Origin: Geosiphon pyriformis | Lineage: Eukaryota; Glomeromycota; Glomeromycetes; Archaeosporales; Geosiphonaceae | Length of the DNA: 64,000 bases | Direction: 5' to 3' | Assembly: GCA_016748015.1 (NCBI GenBank) | Contig: JAAOMT010000436.1 | Location: 631,522 to 695,521 of the forward strand | Part shown: positions 1-10,358 of the stretch, piece after piece | Layout: each line of letters begins with the position of its first letter | How positions within the stretch are numbered: the stretch's first letter is position 1 | The notes under the pieces: generated by a model | What the model saw: the letters and a program-made list of their open reading frames with translations, nothing else | What the model was told of the DNA's origin: nothing | Databases searched by the model: none | Position numbers and translations under genes: made by a program

Positions 1-1510
1 GTAACTGATGTTTTTCGTCTGGGGACCAATCTGTTAGGATTGTTAATGTCTCCAAATATTGTTTGAGATTGTTGTAGTTTTCGGGGTTCATTGTTTGTTG
101 TTTTGATGCTGTTAATTCAAATGGATATTGGTTTTTGTTTTCTAATCTTGCCTTATTTTTAAGAGACAATCAACGTTGGTGTGGAGTTTTCCTGGTTTGT
201 GGTGTACGATGTATTGGTAATTAGCTAAAAATCCTGTCCATCGGGTTTGTTTTGCGTTCAGCTGGGTGTTTTTGTTTTGAAGCCATTTAAGTCCAATATT
301 ATCAGTGATAATATCAAATTCTTTGGGTCTGAGGTAAAAGTTGAAGTGATGTAGGACCCAGATTACTGCTGCAGTTTCTAATTCTGTTGTGGGGTAGTTT
401 TTTTTGGCTGGCTTTAATGTTCTACTAGCATAAACAATTACTCGCTTATTTCCATTGTCATCTAACTGTGATAGGATGGCACCAAAGACAGTATAAGAGG
501 CGTTAGTTGCTAACTGGAATCGGTTGCTGAAATCTGGGTAGGCGAGAATTGGAGCTGTTATAAGTTTTTTCTTAAGTATCTCGAAGGCATTTTGGTGTTC
601 TTCTGTCCATTTGTATTCGACATTTTTAGTAGTAAGCTGGTTGAGGGGTTTTGCAATTTCTGAGAATCTTTTGATGAATTTTCGGTAATAGAATGCTAAT
701 CCAATAAATCCTCTTAATTCTGTGGTATTTCATGGAGTCTTGAAGTTCTTAACAGTACTGATTTTTTCAGGGTCTGGTTTAATTCCATCTTTGCTAACAA
801 TGTGACCAAGGAAAGCTAAACTTGTTTTTTCAAAGTAGCATTTTTCAATGTTCAGTTTTAATCCTGCTTTTTGTAATCATTGAAAAACTTCTCGCAAGTG
901 AATTAAATGTAGCTCGAAAGATGGTGAATAAACATCAGTGTCATCAAGATAAACTACTACTGATTTCCAAAGGAGGCCTTTGTAAACAACATCCATGAGT
1001 TTTTGGAATGTTGCTGGTGCATTGCATAATCCAAAAGGCATTACATTGAACTCGTAATTTCTTTCTTGAGTGGTGAATGCTGTTTTGGGGCGGTCTTTGG
1101 GATCCATAGCAACTTGCCAGTATCCACTCTCTAAATCTAATGTTAAAAAGTATTTGGACTTTCCAAGGACATCCAACATGTTATCAATTCGGGAAAGAAG
1201 GTAGGCATCCCCAATGGTAACACTATTGAGTTGTCAGTAATCAACACAAAATCGTATCTTTCCATTTTTCTTTTTAACTAGGACCACAGGTGAGGCCTAT
1301 GGGCTCATTGATGGTTGAATAAGCCCATTGTTAAGCATCCGTTGTACTTCTTCTTGGATAAATTGGTGACTTTTTGGGGCAACTTGGTAGGCTTGTTGTC
1401 GCCTTGGTTTGGCATTTCCTGTATAGATTTGGTGTTGAACCAAATCAGTTCTTCCTAAGTCATTGTTGTTTTTGGCGAAGATGTCAGCAAATTCTGCAAT
1501 TAGCTTTTTG
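1..1510 (-). pseudogene. A1 reverse transcriptase and RNase H region
   Basis: Reverse transcriptase and RNase H of a Ty3-like element. Visible motifs are ASPVVLVKKK, FCVDY, YWQVAMD, MPFGLCNAPATFQ, the catalytic YLDD box in VVVYLDDTDVYS, and LRGFIGLA before the RNase H connection. RNase H follows in the same frame, ending towards position 100 with HHKPGKLHTNVDCL. The first RNase H catalytic aspartate is Asn (LATNAS where TDAS is usual). In-frame stops interrupt the RT before ASPVV (a TAG where Trp is expected) and after FCVDY (a TGA where Arg is expected). The RT active site is intact but the frame is not, so this is a recently dead copy. Integrase would follow upstream of position 1. Confidence 0.9.
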
Positions 1511-1975
1511 AGCTGGGTCTATTGTTGTGGTTCAAGTTGTCCCATGTTGATTCGAGATAGTTTTTTCATGACAACATGGTAGTTTTCAGAGCTAGGGTTT
1601 GGGTTGATTTTTAGTAGTGAATGTCCAATAATTTCAGGAAAATCAGGAACTGTTTGGAGTAATTCTTGTTGAAATATATTACTGTGAATAACTCCAATTT
1701 CTAAATTATTTAATAAAATTATGGGGTAATTATTGGGGTTGTAAAAAGTAACTCGGACTTTCTTTGTTCCTTCTGGAATATAAATGTTTGGGATCAAAAT
1801 ATTATGTTCCAAGCAAACTTGTTCATTGGACTCAAAAATTTGTTGTGTGGTTGTTGGCTTTGTGCAAGTGTAGATTTCCGGATGTTCTCCAAAGGGTGAG
1901 ATAGTAATCAGTTGTGGAAGTCTGAGAATCTGGTGGGATTCGTTCTGTGTGTTAAGAACTATATTAACTGGAACT
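1510..1975 (-). pseudogene. A1 linker between dUTPase and RT
   Basis: In-frame continuation of pol from the dUTPase to the RT, about 150 codons. It contains ISPFGEHPEIYTC and IYIPEGTKKVRV and ends near SRINMGQLEPQQ. The same stretch is conserved in A2 (43440-43860). I recognise no catalytic motif. It probably includes the N-terminal extension that precedes RT in Ty3-like elements, but no function can be assigned from sequence alone. Confidence 0.6.
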
Positions 1976-2400
1976 GTGAATCGTCCAGTTGAACCAAAAC
2001 CTTGGGTTCCTCTATCACTTTTTCCTAATTGTTCTCTTTGATTGACTAGTTGCAAACCCGAAATGTGGATTAAGGGTAGGTAAATAGCTTGGGCAATTTT
2101 TTCAGCATGTTCAATCTTGAATGGTTTGTCAGTTTCATTTTGAAGCATCACTGTTATGTCTTCAGTATATCCAGCATCGATTATTTCTCCTCTGACATTG
2201 ATTCTTTTGCTTACCAGAGAAAACCGGGAGGTGATTTAAAGCATTGCTCCTGGTGGGATTTCGAGTGCAATTTTGAGATTGATTTTTGTGAGAGATTTGG
2301 GTTTGAGAACAAGAGTATCCTTGCCTGAATATCTTAGGTCATATCCGGCATCAATTTCGTGTGCTTTTTTGGGTTTTATTCTTTGTCCGTTGTTGTTGAA
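1975..2400 (-). pseudogene. A1 dUTPase domain
   Basis: A trimeric-type dUTPase (dUTP to dUMP and PPi) embedded in pol. The five conserved blocks can be followed in order: motif I as AHEIDAGYDL; motif II around PPGAML followed by a degenerate SRFSLVSK; motif III as RGEIIDAGYTEDI with the Asp and Tyr of the nucleotide pocket; motif IV as HAEKIAQAIYLPL; and motif V as RGTQGFGSTGRF. A stop codon and a poor RSG/RSS box damage motif II here; copy A2 keeps a better motif II (SSLASK). The domain lies after protease and before RT. Known retroviral dUTPases sit elsewhere (upstream of protease, or between RNase H and integrase), so the arrangement is notable. Confidence 0.87.
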
Positions 2401-2529
2401 GTATTTAAGTTGTAAGGCAGGCTGATTTTCAATAAAGTAGATGAGTGTTGTTTCAATTTTTTCCGTTTCTTCAGGTTCTCCAAATTCAATTTCATTCTCA
2501 TCATTTTCGCTGGGCAAGGGGATACTAAG

Positions 2530-3200
2530 AGCATAGCATTCAGGACACCATTGTTCATCGCAAGGCATAATGCATTCTTCACATAGCCTAATGTTCATTT
2601 GTTTTAATTATTAAATTTGAGCTTCTTGGATCGGGTAGGTGTGATTTGCAATTTGGTGGTAGACTTCTACTTCATCTTCATAATCGAATCCAGCTAATTC
2701 CATGGTGTATTCAATGTATTCTGCTTCCTTCATTTGACGAATATCTTCTTTGGTAGCTCCATTAATTAATGTTATTACTAAGTTGAAAATCATCTCGGCA
2801 TTATGAGGGTAGTGATAAAGTTTGTTGAGAGCACTGTTGTATGCTGCATTAAAGGGTGTTCCTCTTTTTACTTTTTCTGAAATTAATAAAGCATATTAGC
2901 AGGTCTGATTGCAGACGCCTCCTCTCATTGCTACATCAATCTAATTGCATTCTTTCAGTAGCATATCTCCACAAGTTAAACAAAGGGTGTTGTCCCATTT
3001 TTCACTCCTTTTTATTAAATGGCCCCATCGCTTTCTGTGACAAGCCTTGCAGTAATAACAAGTATGATTCTCATATTCTTCTTCAGGTGAAATGCAGATT
3101 TCCATTGATGATAGTTTCTTGTGGCAGTCCTTACATTTAAGGAGAATATAGGGGCATTGTTTTTTTGGTTCGGGTTTTGAGTAAGGTATATTCCATCCAG
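2530..3200 (-). pseudogene. A1 Cys-rich segment between protease and dUTPase
   Basis: In-frame pol segment rich in paired cysteines. A first cluster contains CKDCHKK, then C-x2-C-x2-CHRKRWG, and ends with CLTCGDMLLKEC. A second cluster, about 115 codons further on, reads LCEECIMPCDEQWCPEC. The spacing suggests two or three zinc-binding knuckles or ribbons. They differ from the gag CCHC knuckle. Family B has a comparable Cys cluster after its protease (CAQCWC followed by CKSC, near 63590-63650). Possible roles are nucleic-acid binding or a structural zinc site; no named domain is recognised. Stops near 2607 and 2900 interrupt it. Confidence 0.6.
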
Positions 3201-3439
3201 AGGTTTTGGGTTTAATGTGTGGGGTAAAATGTTCTTGTTCTGTTTCATCGGCCCAGTTGGACGTTGATCCAAGAGCCATGAATGTTTTGATTATTGATTT
3301 TTTTTTTTCTGGTTCAAATTCAAAAGCTGGGGCTTTTTCAGAGCGTTTGTTAAATGTACCACAAATGGCAGATACCCGGGCATATTGTCCTTGGTAGGAG
3401 ATTGTTAACTCTTGTGTTTCCCAATTCAGATTAGCATTG

Positions 3440-3740
3440 GCTTTTTGAAGCCAATCATTTCTGACGAGGGCTTGGTACTGGGGTGCGTCCATTACAAGAA
3501 CTTTGACTGGAATGGTGATTCCATCAAGAGTGAATGGAAAATTGTCAATTTCTCCTACTGGGGTCTTTTTCATGCCATCGGCAGTGATGATTACTGTTTG
3601 AGCTGGTCAGTCAACATTTCTTTTCAACTGTTGCATTAACTGGTAGGTAATAATGCTTTCAGTGGATCCACTGTCTAGAATCAAGTGAATTGGCTTTCCT
3701 TTTACTTCAGCTTCTGTGTACATTGCAGTGATGGCTTTTT
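3440..3740 (-). pseudogene. A1 retropepsin-like aspartic protease
   Basis: Single-domain aspartic protease that would process the gag-pol polyprotein. It starts around AEVKGKPIHL, carries the active-site motif LILDSGSTES (positions about 3660-3685), and continues to a flap-like VIITADGMKKTPVG and a hydrophobic LVMDAPQYQALVRNDWL. This is the usual order for clan AA retropepsins. A stop codon falls between the DSGS motif and the flap (in the segment RNVD-stop-PAQ, where Trp is likely). The active-site glycine is preserved here, unlike in both family-B copies. Confidence 0.85.
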
Positions 3741-3899
3741 GCTCATTAGCCGCTGCATTACTAAACAAGAATGGTAATTCATTTGCTTCAAATTCAAAAG
3801 GAAAGATATCAGAAAGATTGGCATTTTCAGTAATTCAGGCTGATGGAATAGTGGTGTGATTATGAGAAGAGTTTTATTGTTGTTGTGCTGCAGCTCTAC

Positions 3900-5760
3900 C
3901 TTCCGAGAGTACAGTATGGTAAAAATCCTGTTCTTCTGGCATTGTTAAATAACTGGGTTGAGTGTGGTAATGGTTGGGTCTTGGTTGAGTGGTATTTCGG
4001 GGAACCAATTGGTTTTTTGAACTGATTCTACTGTTGTTTACTTGGTATTGGTTTTGTGGTGTGAATTGATTTTGTGTAATCAGTCTTCGAGTAGGTACTT
4101 AATAATGTTGTGTAGGTGGTTGTTGGTATTGCTGTTGGATTGGTTGTGGGGTGGGCTGATAATAGTTATTTTGGTATTGGGATCTTGGTAAATAGTAAGC
4201 TGGTAGTGATGGTTGATAATAAGATTGCTGTGGTGAAGAGTAACGTTGATTACCCCTATTTTGTTGGTCTCATTGCAGCTTTCTGTAATTTCTTTTCCAG
4301 TGGCCAGAGATTCCACAGTAATGGCAATTCTGGGGCTGGTTATTGGAAAGGGGTGCAAAGTTATTTTGATTTCGTCTTTGGGGTGGTTGATATCTTTGGA
4401 GTTGTTGTTTTTGTTGGTTGGTAAAATAGTTTTTGACTTTCTTTGTGAATTCGTCAATTTTTTCCTCAGCTGCTGAGCTGGTTTTTCCAATTGCCAAATT
4501 TACAAGTTTTGTATGATTGGCTTCTTCTATGGCCATTTCATATCTTTTTGCATGCAGTATGGCAGAGTTTAAATCTTTTGGCGTGTGTGGGCGAACTTTT
4601 TTAATTAGTTTATCTTTTAGACCAGCGATAAATTGATCCAAGATTTAAGCATCAGAATAATAATCATTTGTCTCGAGTTGGCGAATCTGTCTGAGAAGTT
4701 TGTTGAATTTCCCAATATAAGTCATAATAGATTCGGAGGGTTCTTGTTTGATATTTTGAAAACAATTATGAAGGGTGATAAAGGTATTATTGTTAGTGAA
4801 CTGTTCAAGGAAGGCTGCTTTGAAAGCATTCCAATCATTGAATGGGGCAGCAAAGTTTTCAAACCATTCTTCTGCTGTTTCTTTGAGAAAATAGGGAATT
4901 GTTCTTAACATTCTGGCAGTGTTCTATCCATTTGCATCTCCAGCTTTAGTAACTTGGTCGAGCCATTCTTGGGGACTGGTCTCAATATCTTCTTCATTGA
5001 ATTCAGGGATTTTTGCGATGTATGTTGTTATTTCGTCTTCTCCGTTTTCACTGTCTATTGATTTTTCTTCGGTTATTTCAGAGTTGTTTTTTTCGTTTGC
5101 AGCTGTCTCAGAGTGTTCACTTTGATTTTCAGCTAGAAAATCAAGGAGATTGGAACTAGTTTGAAGGAGTTCTTGTTGTCTGGTGGGACTTCTGAGTGAT
5201 GTAAAATTTTTTGGTCTTGTAAATTGATTGAAGGGTGAATTAGGTGTTTGTGCTTGTGTAAGTGAAGCTGGAAAAAGTGTAATAGTAAGTGGAAGTTTTG
5301 AGCTGGTTTCTTGTTCAGGTGTTTGTAGATGTTTGAATGATATTTTGGGAGTATTGGGTGTTGTGTGAACAGGTCGGTTATCTTTTTGTCTTTTGTTGCT
5401 ACTGGTTTCAGATTCAGATTCAAGTTCAAAGGCAAATTGTGCATTTGCAGAATATTTTTTTTCACAGAATCGAATGATATTATAATTGAGTTCCTCAAAA
5501 TAAGTAGCACAAGCTTCAGCACTAATGTTTTCTGATTCAGTGTTGGAATAGTGTAGTATGTTCTCAAGAAGATTTCTTTTAACTGTTGTAATATTATAGT
5601 TCCCAAAGAGGTAGTTGTTGATTCAATTTTCGATGTATTAAAAAAGTGTTTTCTTGAAAGCTATGATTCCATCGCGTATTTCAAATCATTGTTTGCAGTG
5701 TGTGTAAATTAATTGATAGTACTCTAAGGTTGTGATGTCTGAGGCGGTTGCCACTTTGAA
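3900..5760 (-). pseudogene. A1 Gag with zinc knuckle
   Basis: Structural Gag protein of family A. The frame runs from about 5760, just inside the primer-binding site. It passes a segment with EYYQLIYTHCKQ and an acidic, Ser/Thr-rich stretch, then the retrotransposon Gag core (EWLDQVTKAGDANG, IPYFLKETAEEWFENF, FKAAFLEQFTNN). It then has a basic region, a zinc knuckle and a long Gln/Tyr/Pro-rich tail. The knuckle reads CHYCGISGHWKRNY, so the last cysteine of CX2CX4HX4C has become Tyr (TGC to TAC). In-frame stops occur near 4643, 4275 and 4100. An ORF in another frame at 5133-5606 is only a shadow of this gene. Confidence 0.85.
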
Positions 5761-5783
5761 TTTGTTGCTGTGTTATTTCCATG

Positions 5784-5796
5784 GGAGAGCACCAAA
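5784..5796 (-). other. A1 tRNA primer-binding site
   Basis: Immediately inside the 5' LTR the minus strand reads TT then TGGTGCTCTCC. TGG is the expected complement of a tRNA CCA end. The same TTTGGTGCTCTC string follows the LTR of family C at 53592-53604. The primer would be a tRNA ending GAGAGCACCA; I cannot name it without the tRNA set of this genome. Confidence 0.7.
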
Positions 5797-6754
5797 TGTT
5801 ACTGGAGGTTTTTGGTCTTTTTTCTTAAATGTTGGTAATGTTAATTTGCTGTGAATTTGCGTTTTCAGGAAGTAGTTGAACCTCCAATAACTGAATTTAT
5901 CTTCAAATTATCTCCTATAATTTGAACTGCTGGGCTTATAAGTGGAATGGCCAATTCCTTGCCAGTTACTTTATGTAGTTATGTTGTAGTAAACGTCAAC
6001 TCTTTCCCAGGAATTGCTTGTCTGGAAGCTCACTAAAATGTATAGTTACTCTGCTGTAAAAGTCAACTTTTCTACAGGAATTTTGTCTATAGGCTACCCT
6101 AATGATTGTAATAAAAAAAGAAAAGGAAAATAAAAGAAATGTAAAAGAAATAGAATTTTGTCAAGAGAAACGTTTTCTATCCAGGCCTGGAGTCACTAAC
6201 AGTTTACTGAAATTGGTAGCTAATCAATTTCGAAATGTTAGTTGGGTTTTGGGGATTTTCCAAGTACAATAATTAAAGAATTTGGTTTTTCGAATTATTT
6301 GATATTTATTTTTTTTTGTGTGTATAGGAATGGTTTTAAGAGATAAATCTAAAGTAAGATACATTTTTTCGAAGAGAGAAGCTCTTCTTTTATACAATTT
6401 GTCATAACACTATTCTATGAACTTAAACTTTGCTATTTTCTACAATTTCGCTGAACTAAAGATACATTTCGGTGAACTATTAGATATTTCAGTGAACTAT
6501 CAATTATTTCAGCAAATTTCTACAAATTTCGGCGAACTTCTGAATGTTACATAGTTCGGGGTATTGCATGATTGATCATCGCAATTAGGTTATATTTGTG
6601 TTGTGTACAATTTGGGTTATTAATTAAATGATAATTTTGGACATTTTGCTAATGTAATAAGTGATAATTTGAAATAATAATATATGCTAATTAATGATAA
6701 GAATTATAAGGGTAATTTCATGCTAAATAATATCTCTAATTTTGTCTGGTAACA
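5797..6754 (-). repeat. Family A 5' LTR of A1 (958 bp)
   Basis: On the minus strand the repeat begins TGTTACCAGAC and ends CCAGTAACA, so its termini are the short inverted repeat TGTTAC/GTAACA. The inner end abuts the primer-binding site and the outer end breaks the LINE L-a reading frame. A second copy is the A2 3' LTR (38815-39795), and a decayed one is at 14106-15057. The U3 side holds a cluster of short repeats (6446-6545). Confidence 0.88.
6446..6545 (-). repeat. Short repeat cluster in the family A LTR
   Basis: Four to five imperfect copies of a unit like ATTTCGGCGAACT, spaced about 20-25 bp apart. In A2 (about 39470-39580) the same units read ATTTCAGCAAA, meaning the CpG has become CpA. 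Decayed units are still visible in the relic LTR near 14310-14400. This could be a promoter or enhancer array; that role is inferred. Confidence 0.6.
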
Positions 6755-9700
6755 CTGCCTGGCAATCTGAAAACAGGCAAACAGAACAATCCACAAGTAT
6801 GCACTCCAGAGCTAACGCTATAGCCTGCAACTCTGCCAAAGTAGATGACATCAAACCCTGAACACAGACACCCAAACCCAAGTTAATGTCCTCAAAAAAG
6901 GCAGCAGCCCCGGCCTTACAACCAGTCATGCCCAAATTTTTTACCAACCCATCCATATACACAGACAAACTATCAGTGCCAACCCAAGAAAGACAATCAC
7001 ATACAGACACAAAATCATTAGAGCCACAAATGTCCACAGGACTACCACCACTCAAAGCCAAAAGAGAGGGAGGCACACCACTAAAAAATGCAACAGAGTG
7101 CCTGAACCACTCAAGAACTGGACCACGAGGATCCAGTTTCTTCCACCACTTAAAGGTGTACCAATCGAAGATATCCCCATGATGATTCCAAAGCTGATCC
7201 ACAAAGGCAATGCCATAATGCTGGAGAGAAGGCAAGTATTTGAAAAACAAGAATTCGTTCAGAACAGCAGATATAGACACCCCATTACAAAACCAAAAAG
7301 AGCTGACCAAAGAGCCACTTAAAGACAAATTGCATTCAAGAAGAATGTGTACCAAACCTGACAAGAAATTATTGAAAACACAGACACGAATATGAGCTGG
7401 TGAACTCAATGGATGAATGGGGTGCCAACACAGAACCTGCAAGTTGTGAGACCTGTGACTAAACAATCGACCCAGAACTCCACAGGAGTTCACAAAACTA
7501 ATAAGAGAAGCAACCTTGCTTTCAGACTGACATTGTGAGAAAGACCTCAAACCATAAAAGAAAGGATGATGAATCATGTCACTAGGAAAATCAAGAGAAA
7601 GACCAGATTTAAGTTTTAAACCCTTGCAAATCAGAGCATTCCACTTGTCACATACACTAACAGAGACAAAGCTGAACAGTATTTTGTAGCTAACTATAGG
7701 ATGGAGAACTGCTGATACCAAGTATAAGAACTGCTTATTTGAAACCACTTTCTTTAGAACCAAATTACTAAAAAAACGAACATCTGAATGTGCTTTAGCC
7801 AAACTAGGCTTAGAAAAACCATCAGTTGAGAGAAAAATACCAAGATACTGATGAGAATCGCCTTTTTTGGCTATAAAAATGGGTGAACTACTGATGAAAA
7901 GAGATGGATTGCTGATCCTGTTATTAATAGGAATAACCACAATTTTGTCATTATTGATTGAAATGTCATTAATCCGAAAAAATTCACTAGCAACATTGAG
8001 AATATGTTGAGTAGCAGTCTGACTGCTGTCAACCCAAATCATGTCATCAACAAAGGCCCCAGCAGCAAAAAAAGTAAAAAATCCAGTCTGAGATTCAGCA
8101 CGACCATTCCTAGAGACAAAATGGGAATTGAGTCTATACCCATATACACTCTCCTGACACTTGACTTCACACAAAAGAAGATCATAAAATATGCGTTAAA
8201 GAAGAGAGGAAAAAACTTCCCCTTGGTCCAACCTATTATGTACACTATAATCATCAGTTAAACCAAAATCTGTCATAATCCGATTGGTCCGATTTCTATA
8301 AATATTACCAAAAAAGCAAATAAATTTGTCACATATTTTGATCTTAACCAAACAATTCTTGAAATGCTCCCACCCAACAGAGTCGTATGCCTTTTACATA
8401 TTCTGCAATACCAGCCAGAGCTCCCTGTTCTTCTCCAAAGCATCCTCAACAACTGAACCAATAGCAAAAATAGAAGTTTGGGTAGTTGTACTCTTCAAAA
8501 CTGAAAAATTATCCCCACGAAAAATGTCATGAGCACTGCATGCTAGCAATATCCTGTCAGAAAGAATCTTGGAGAGAATCTTGCAAGCCGTTTCAATTAA
8601 GGCTATAGGTTGGGTATTTGTGAGGACACCTTCCCACTTGTATGGTTTAGGGATCATTGAAATCCAAGTTTCTCTCCAAGGACCAGACACAGACTCATGA
8701 GACAGACAAGAATTCAGAAGCACCAAAAACATATCCAGAACAGACTTGTCACTATGCATTCACAGCTCATTTGAAATACCCGAAAGACTAGCAGCCTTGC
8801 CAATAGGCAAATCAGAAACCACGCCAAACAATTCCAAAAACTCAATTGGCTGTATTACATCAGAAAAAGCCTCATCAAAAATGTAATCCAATGGCCAATA
8901 CTGACAATGCCACACATCAGGGACATTGGGAACCATCTTACACTTCCTAGTCCATCCTTCCATGATTTCATCCACCCTTGATCTCATAAGACCAGGTTCC
9001 AAAATCAGCTCATCATCCACAACTAAGTGATCCAAAATGACTTTATGGAAAGGGTGCTTCAGAATGCTCTGAATAGTGTGACTCTTGTTCAGCTTGAAAC
9101 TTTCTATCCTCTTATTGATTGCTGATTTGATATAAAATTCCTCTATGCGCTTCGATTCTGCTATTTTAAGTAAGCAATAAGTTTTTCTGACCTTGGAAAG
9201 GACTAACCAAACAGTATTAAAATGAGAGCTGGAGAGAAAAAGAGATCTGACCATAGAGGCGTTATCATTATCAAGAGAACCCCAGACATCCAACAGTAAA
9301 ATGAATTTGTTATGACAAATCAACTGAGAAGCTTTAACCAGCTTTGATATCAAAAGTTCTAACTTATGAAATTTGGATGATTCCCTAGTGAAGACACCAT
9401 CATAGTCCTTAAATCATTTCTTCTTGAACACTTCATCAGCTAAAAGAACCATTATCTTGTAAACAATGTTCCACATCACATCCAAATCCGAGAATTGCTG
9501 GGAGGCAATAAAATCATCAGAGAACATGGCAGCATTAGCAGCTGTAACACCCTTGAACTTGTTCCATTTCGCATTATCAGCACCCTTAAAATTAAACTTC
9601 CAATGATTTTTACTCACCTGTTTGCAAAGAGAGTTCAACTGCACATCCAATAAACCACCCAAACCCAAAGACACAGAAACAGTCTGATGGTTTGTTTCGA

Positions 9701-10358
9701 AATGCTCACCAACATCTGAGACACTGCGGTGTACTATCACATTAACCAAATTTGAAAAAACCATCACAAAGTCAATCGTTTTCCTAACACCTCTAGAGTT
9801 TGTCCAAGTGAGCAATTTCACAGCCAGACTTTCAACCAAAGAATTTGCCAAACCCAAATCAAGGCACTTCCTAAAACTTGCACACTTACAAGAACTATCT
9901 TCATTGAAATTGCCACCAAGAACAATGAAAGAAGATTTATTAACAGTCTTCGCAATGAGAGAGTTGATTTCATCAGCCTGAGAAAACTAAACTGCCAGAG
10001 AAGCACCAGCATAAAGCCTCAAAATCAACACAGAAAGTTTGTCCTTAAAAAGTAATTTAATGGACAGGAGCTGACCAGGCACCTCAAAAACCTTGCATAC
10101 ATGATAAGCCAAAGAAACGTCCATGATAACAGCAACACCCGCATCCAAGTGACCAGAGTCTAAACCAGAAGTAAACACTTGGACACCATTAAACTTATCT
10201 GCAATCCACAGACAAACCTTACCTCTTAATTTCGTTTTAGTAATGATAGAGACCAAATTGTTCATTTTCTTATGCCACCTAATAATGTTCTTCTGCTTAG
10301 TGGAATTGTTCATGCCCCTGACGTTACACGTAGCAAATTTCCAGACCAAACTGCTCAT
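6755..10358 (-). pseudogene. L-a ORF2: endonuclease, RT, RNase H
   Basis: ORF2 starts MSSLVWKFATCNVRGMN, typical of an exonuclease-endonuclease-phosphatase domain, with LLTWTNSRGVRKTIDF in its C-terminal part. The RT follows with PIALIETACKILSKILSDR, LVLQNM then KAYDSVGWEHF, and the catalytic box AGAFVDDMIWVDSS near 8030. RNase H follows (SLSVYMDGLVKN, ELQAIALALECI, FSDCQAV) and runs into the LTR, so the product ends in LTR-derived LPDKIR. All blocks lie in one frame with in-frame stops near 9985, 9412, 8758, 8392 and 8195. Catalytic motifs are otherwise preserved. The start overlaps the ORF1 stop by ATGA. Confidence 0.88.

Larger units (their letters stand above)
1..6754 (-). mobile_element. 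Ty3-like LTR retrotransposon, family A copy A1 (5' part)
   Basis: This is the 5' portion of a minus-strand LTR retrotransposon. Read from high to low coordinates it has a 5' LTR, a primer-binding site, gag, protease, a Cys-rich segment, dUTPase, reverse transcriptase and RNase H. Integrase and the 3' LTR lie beyond the window start. Every recognisable gag-pol block lies in one reading frame, broken only by stop codons, many of them explicable as TGG to TAG/TGA or CGA to TGA transitions. Its LTR sits directly inside the RNase H region of LINE L-a, so A1 is younger than that LINE. Family assignment rests on domain content; a same-family copy (A2) lies at 38815-44139. Confidence 0.9.

Noticed and set aside
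5133-5606. 157-codon minus-strand ORF starting MGTIILQQLKEIF
   Set aside because: It is out of frame with gag; the neighbouring frame carries the acidic N-terminal gag sequence that joins directly to the Gag core.
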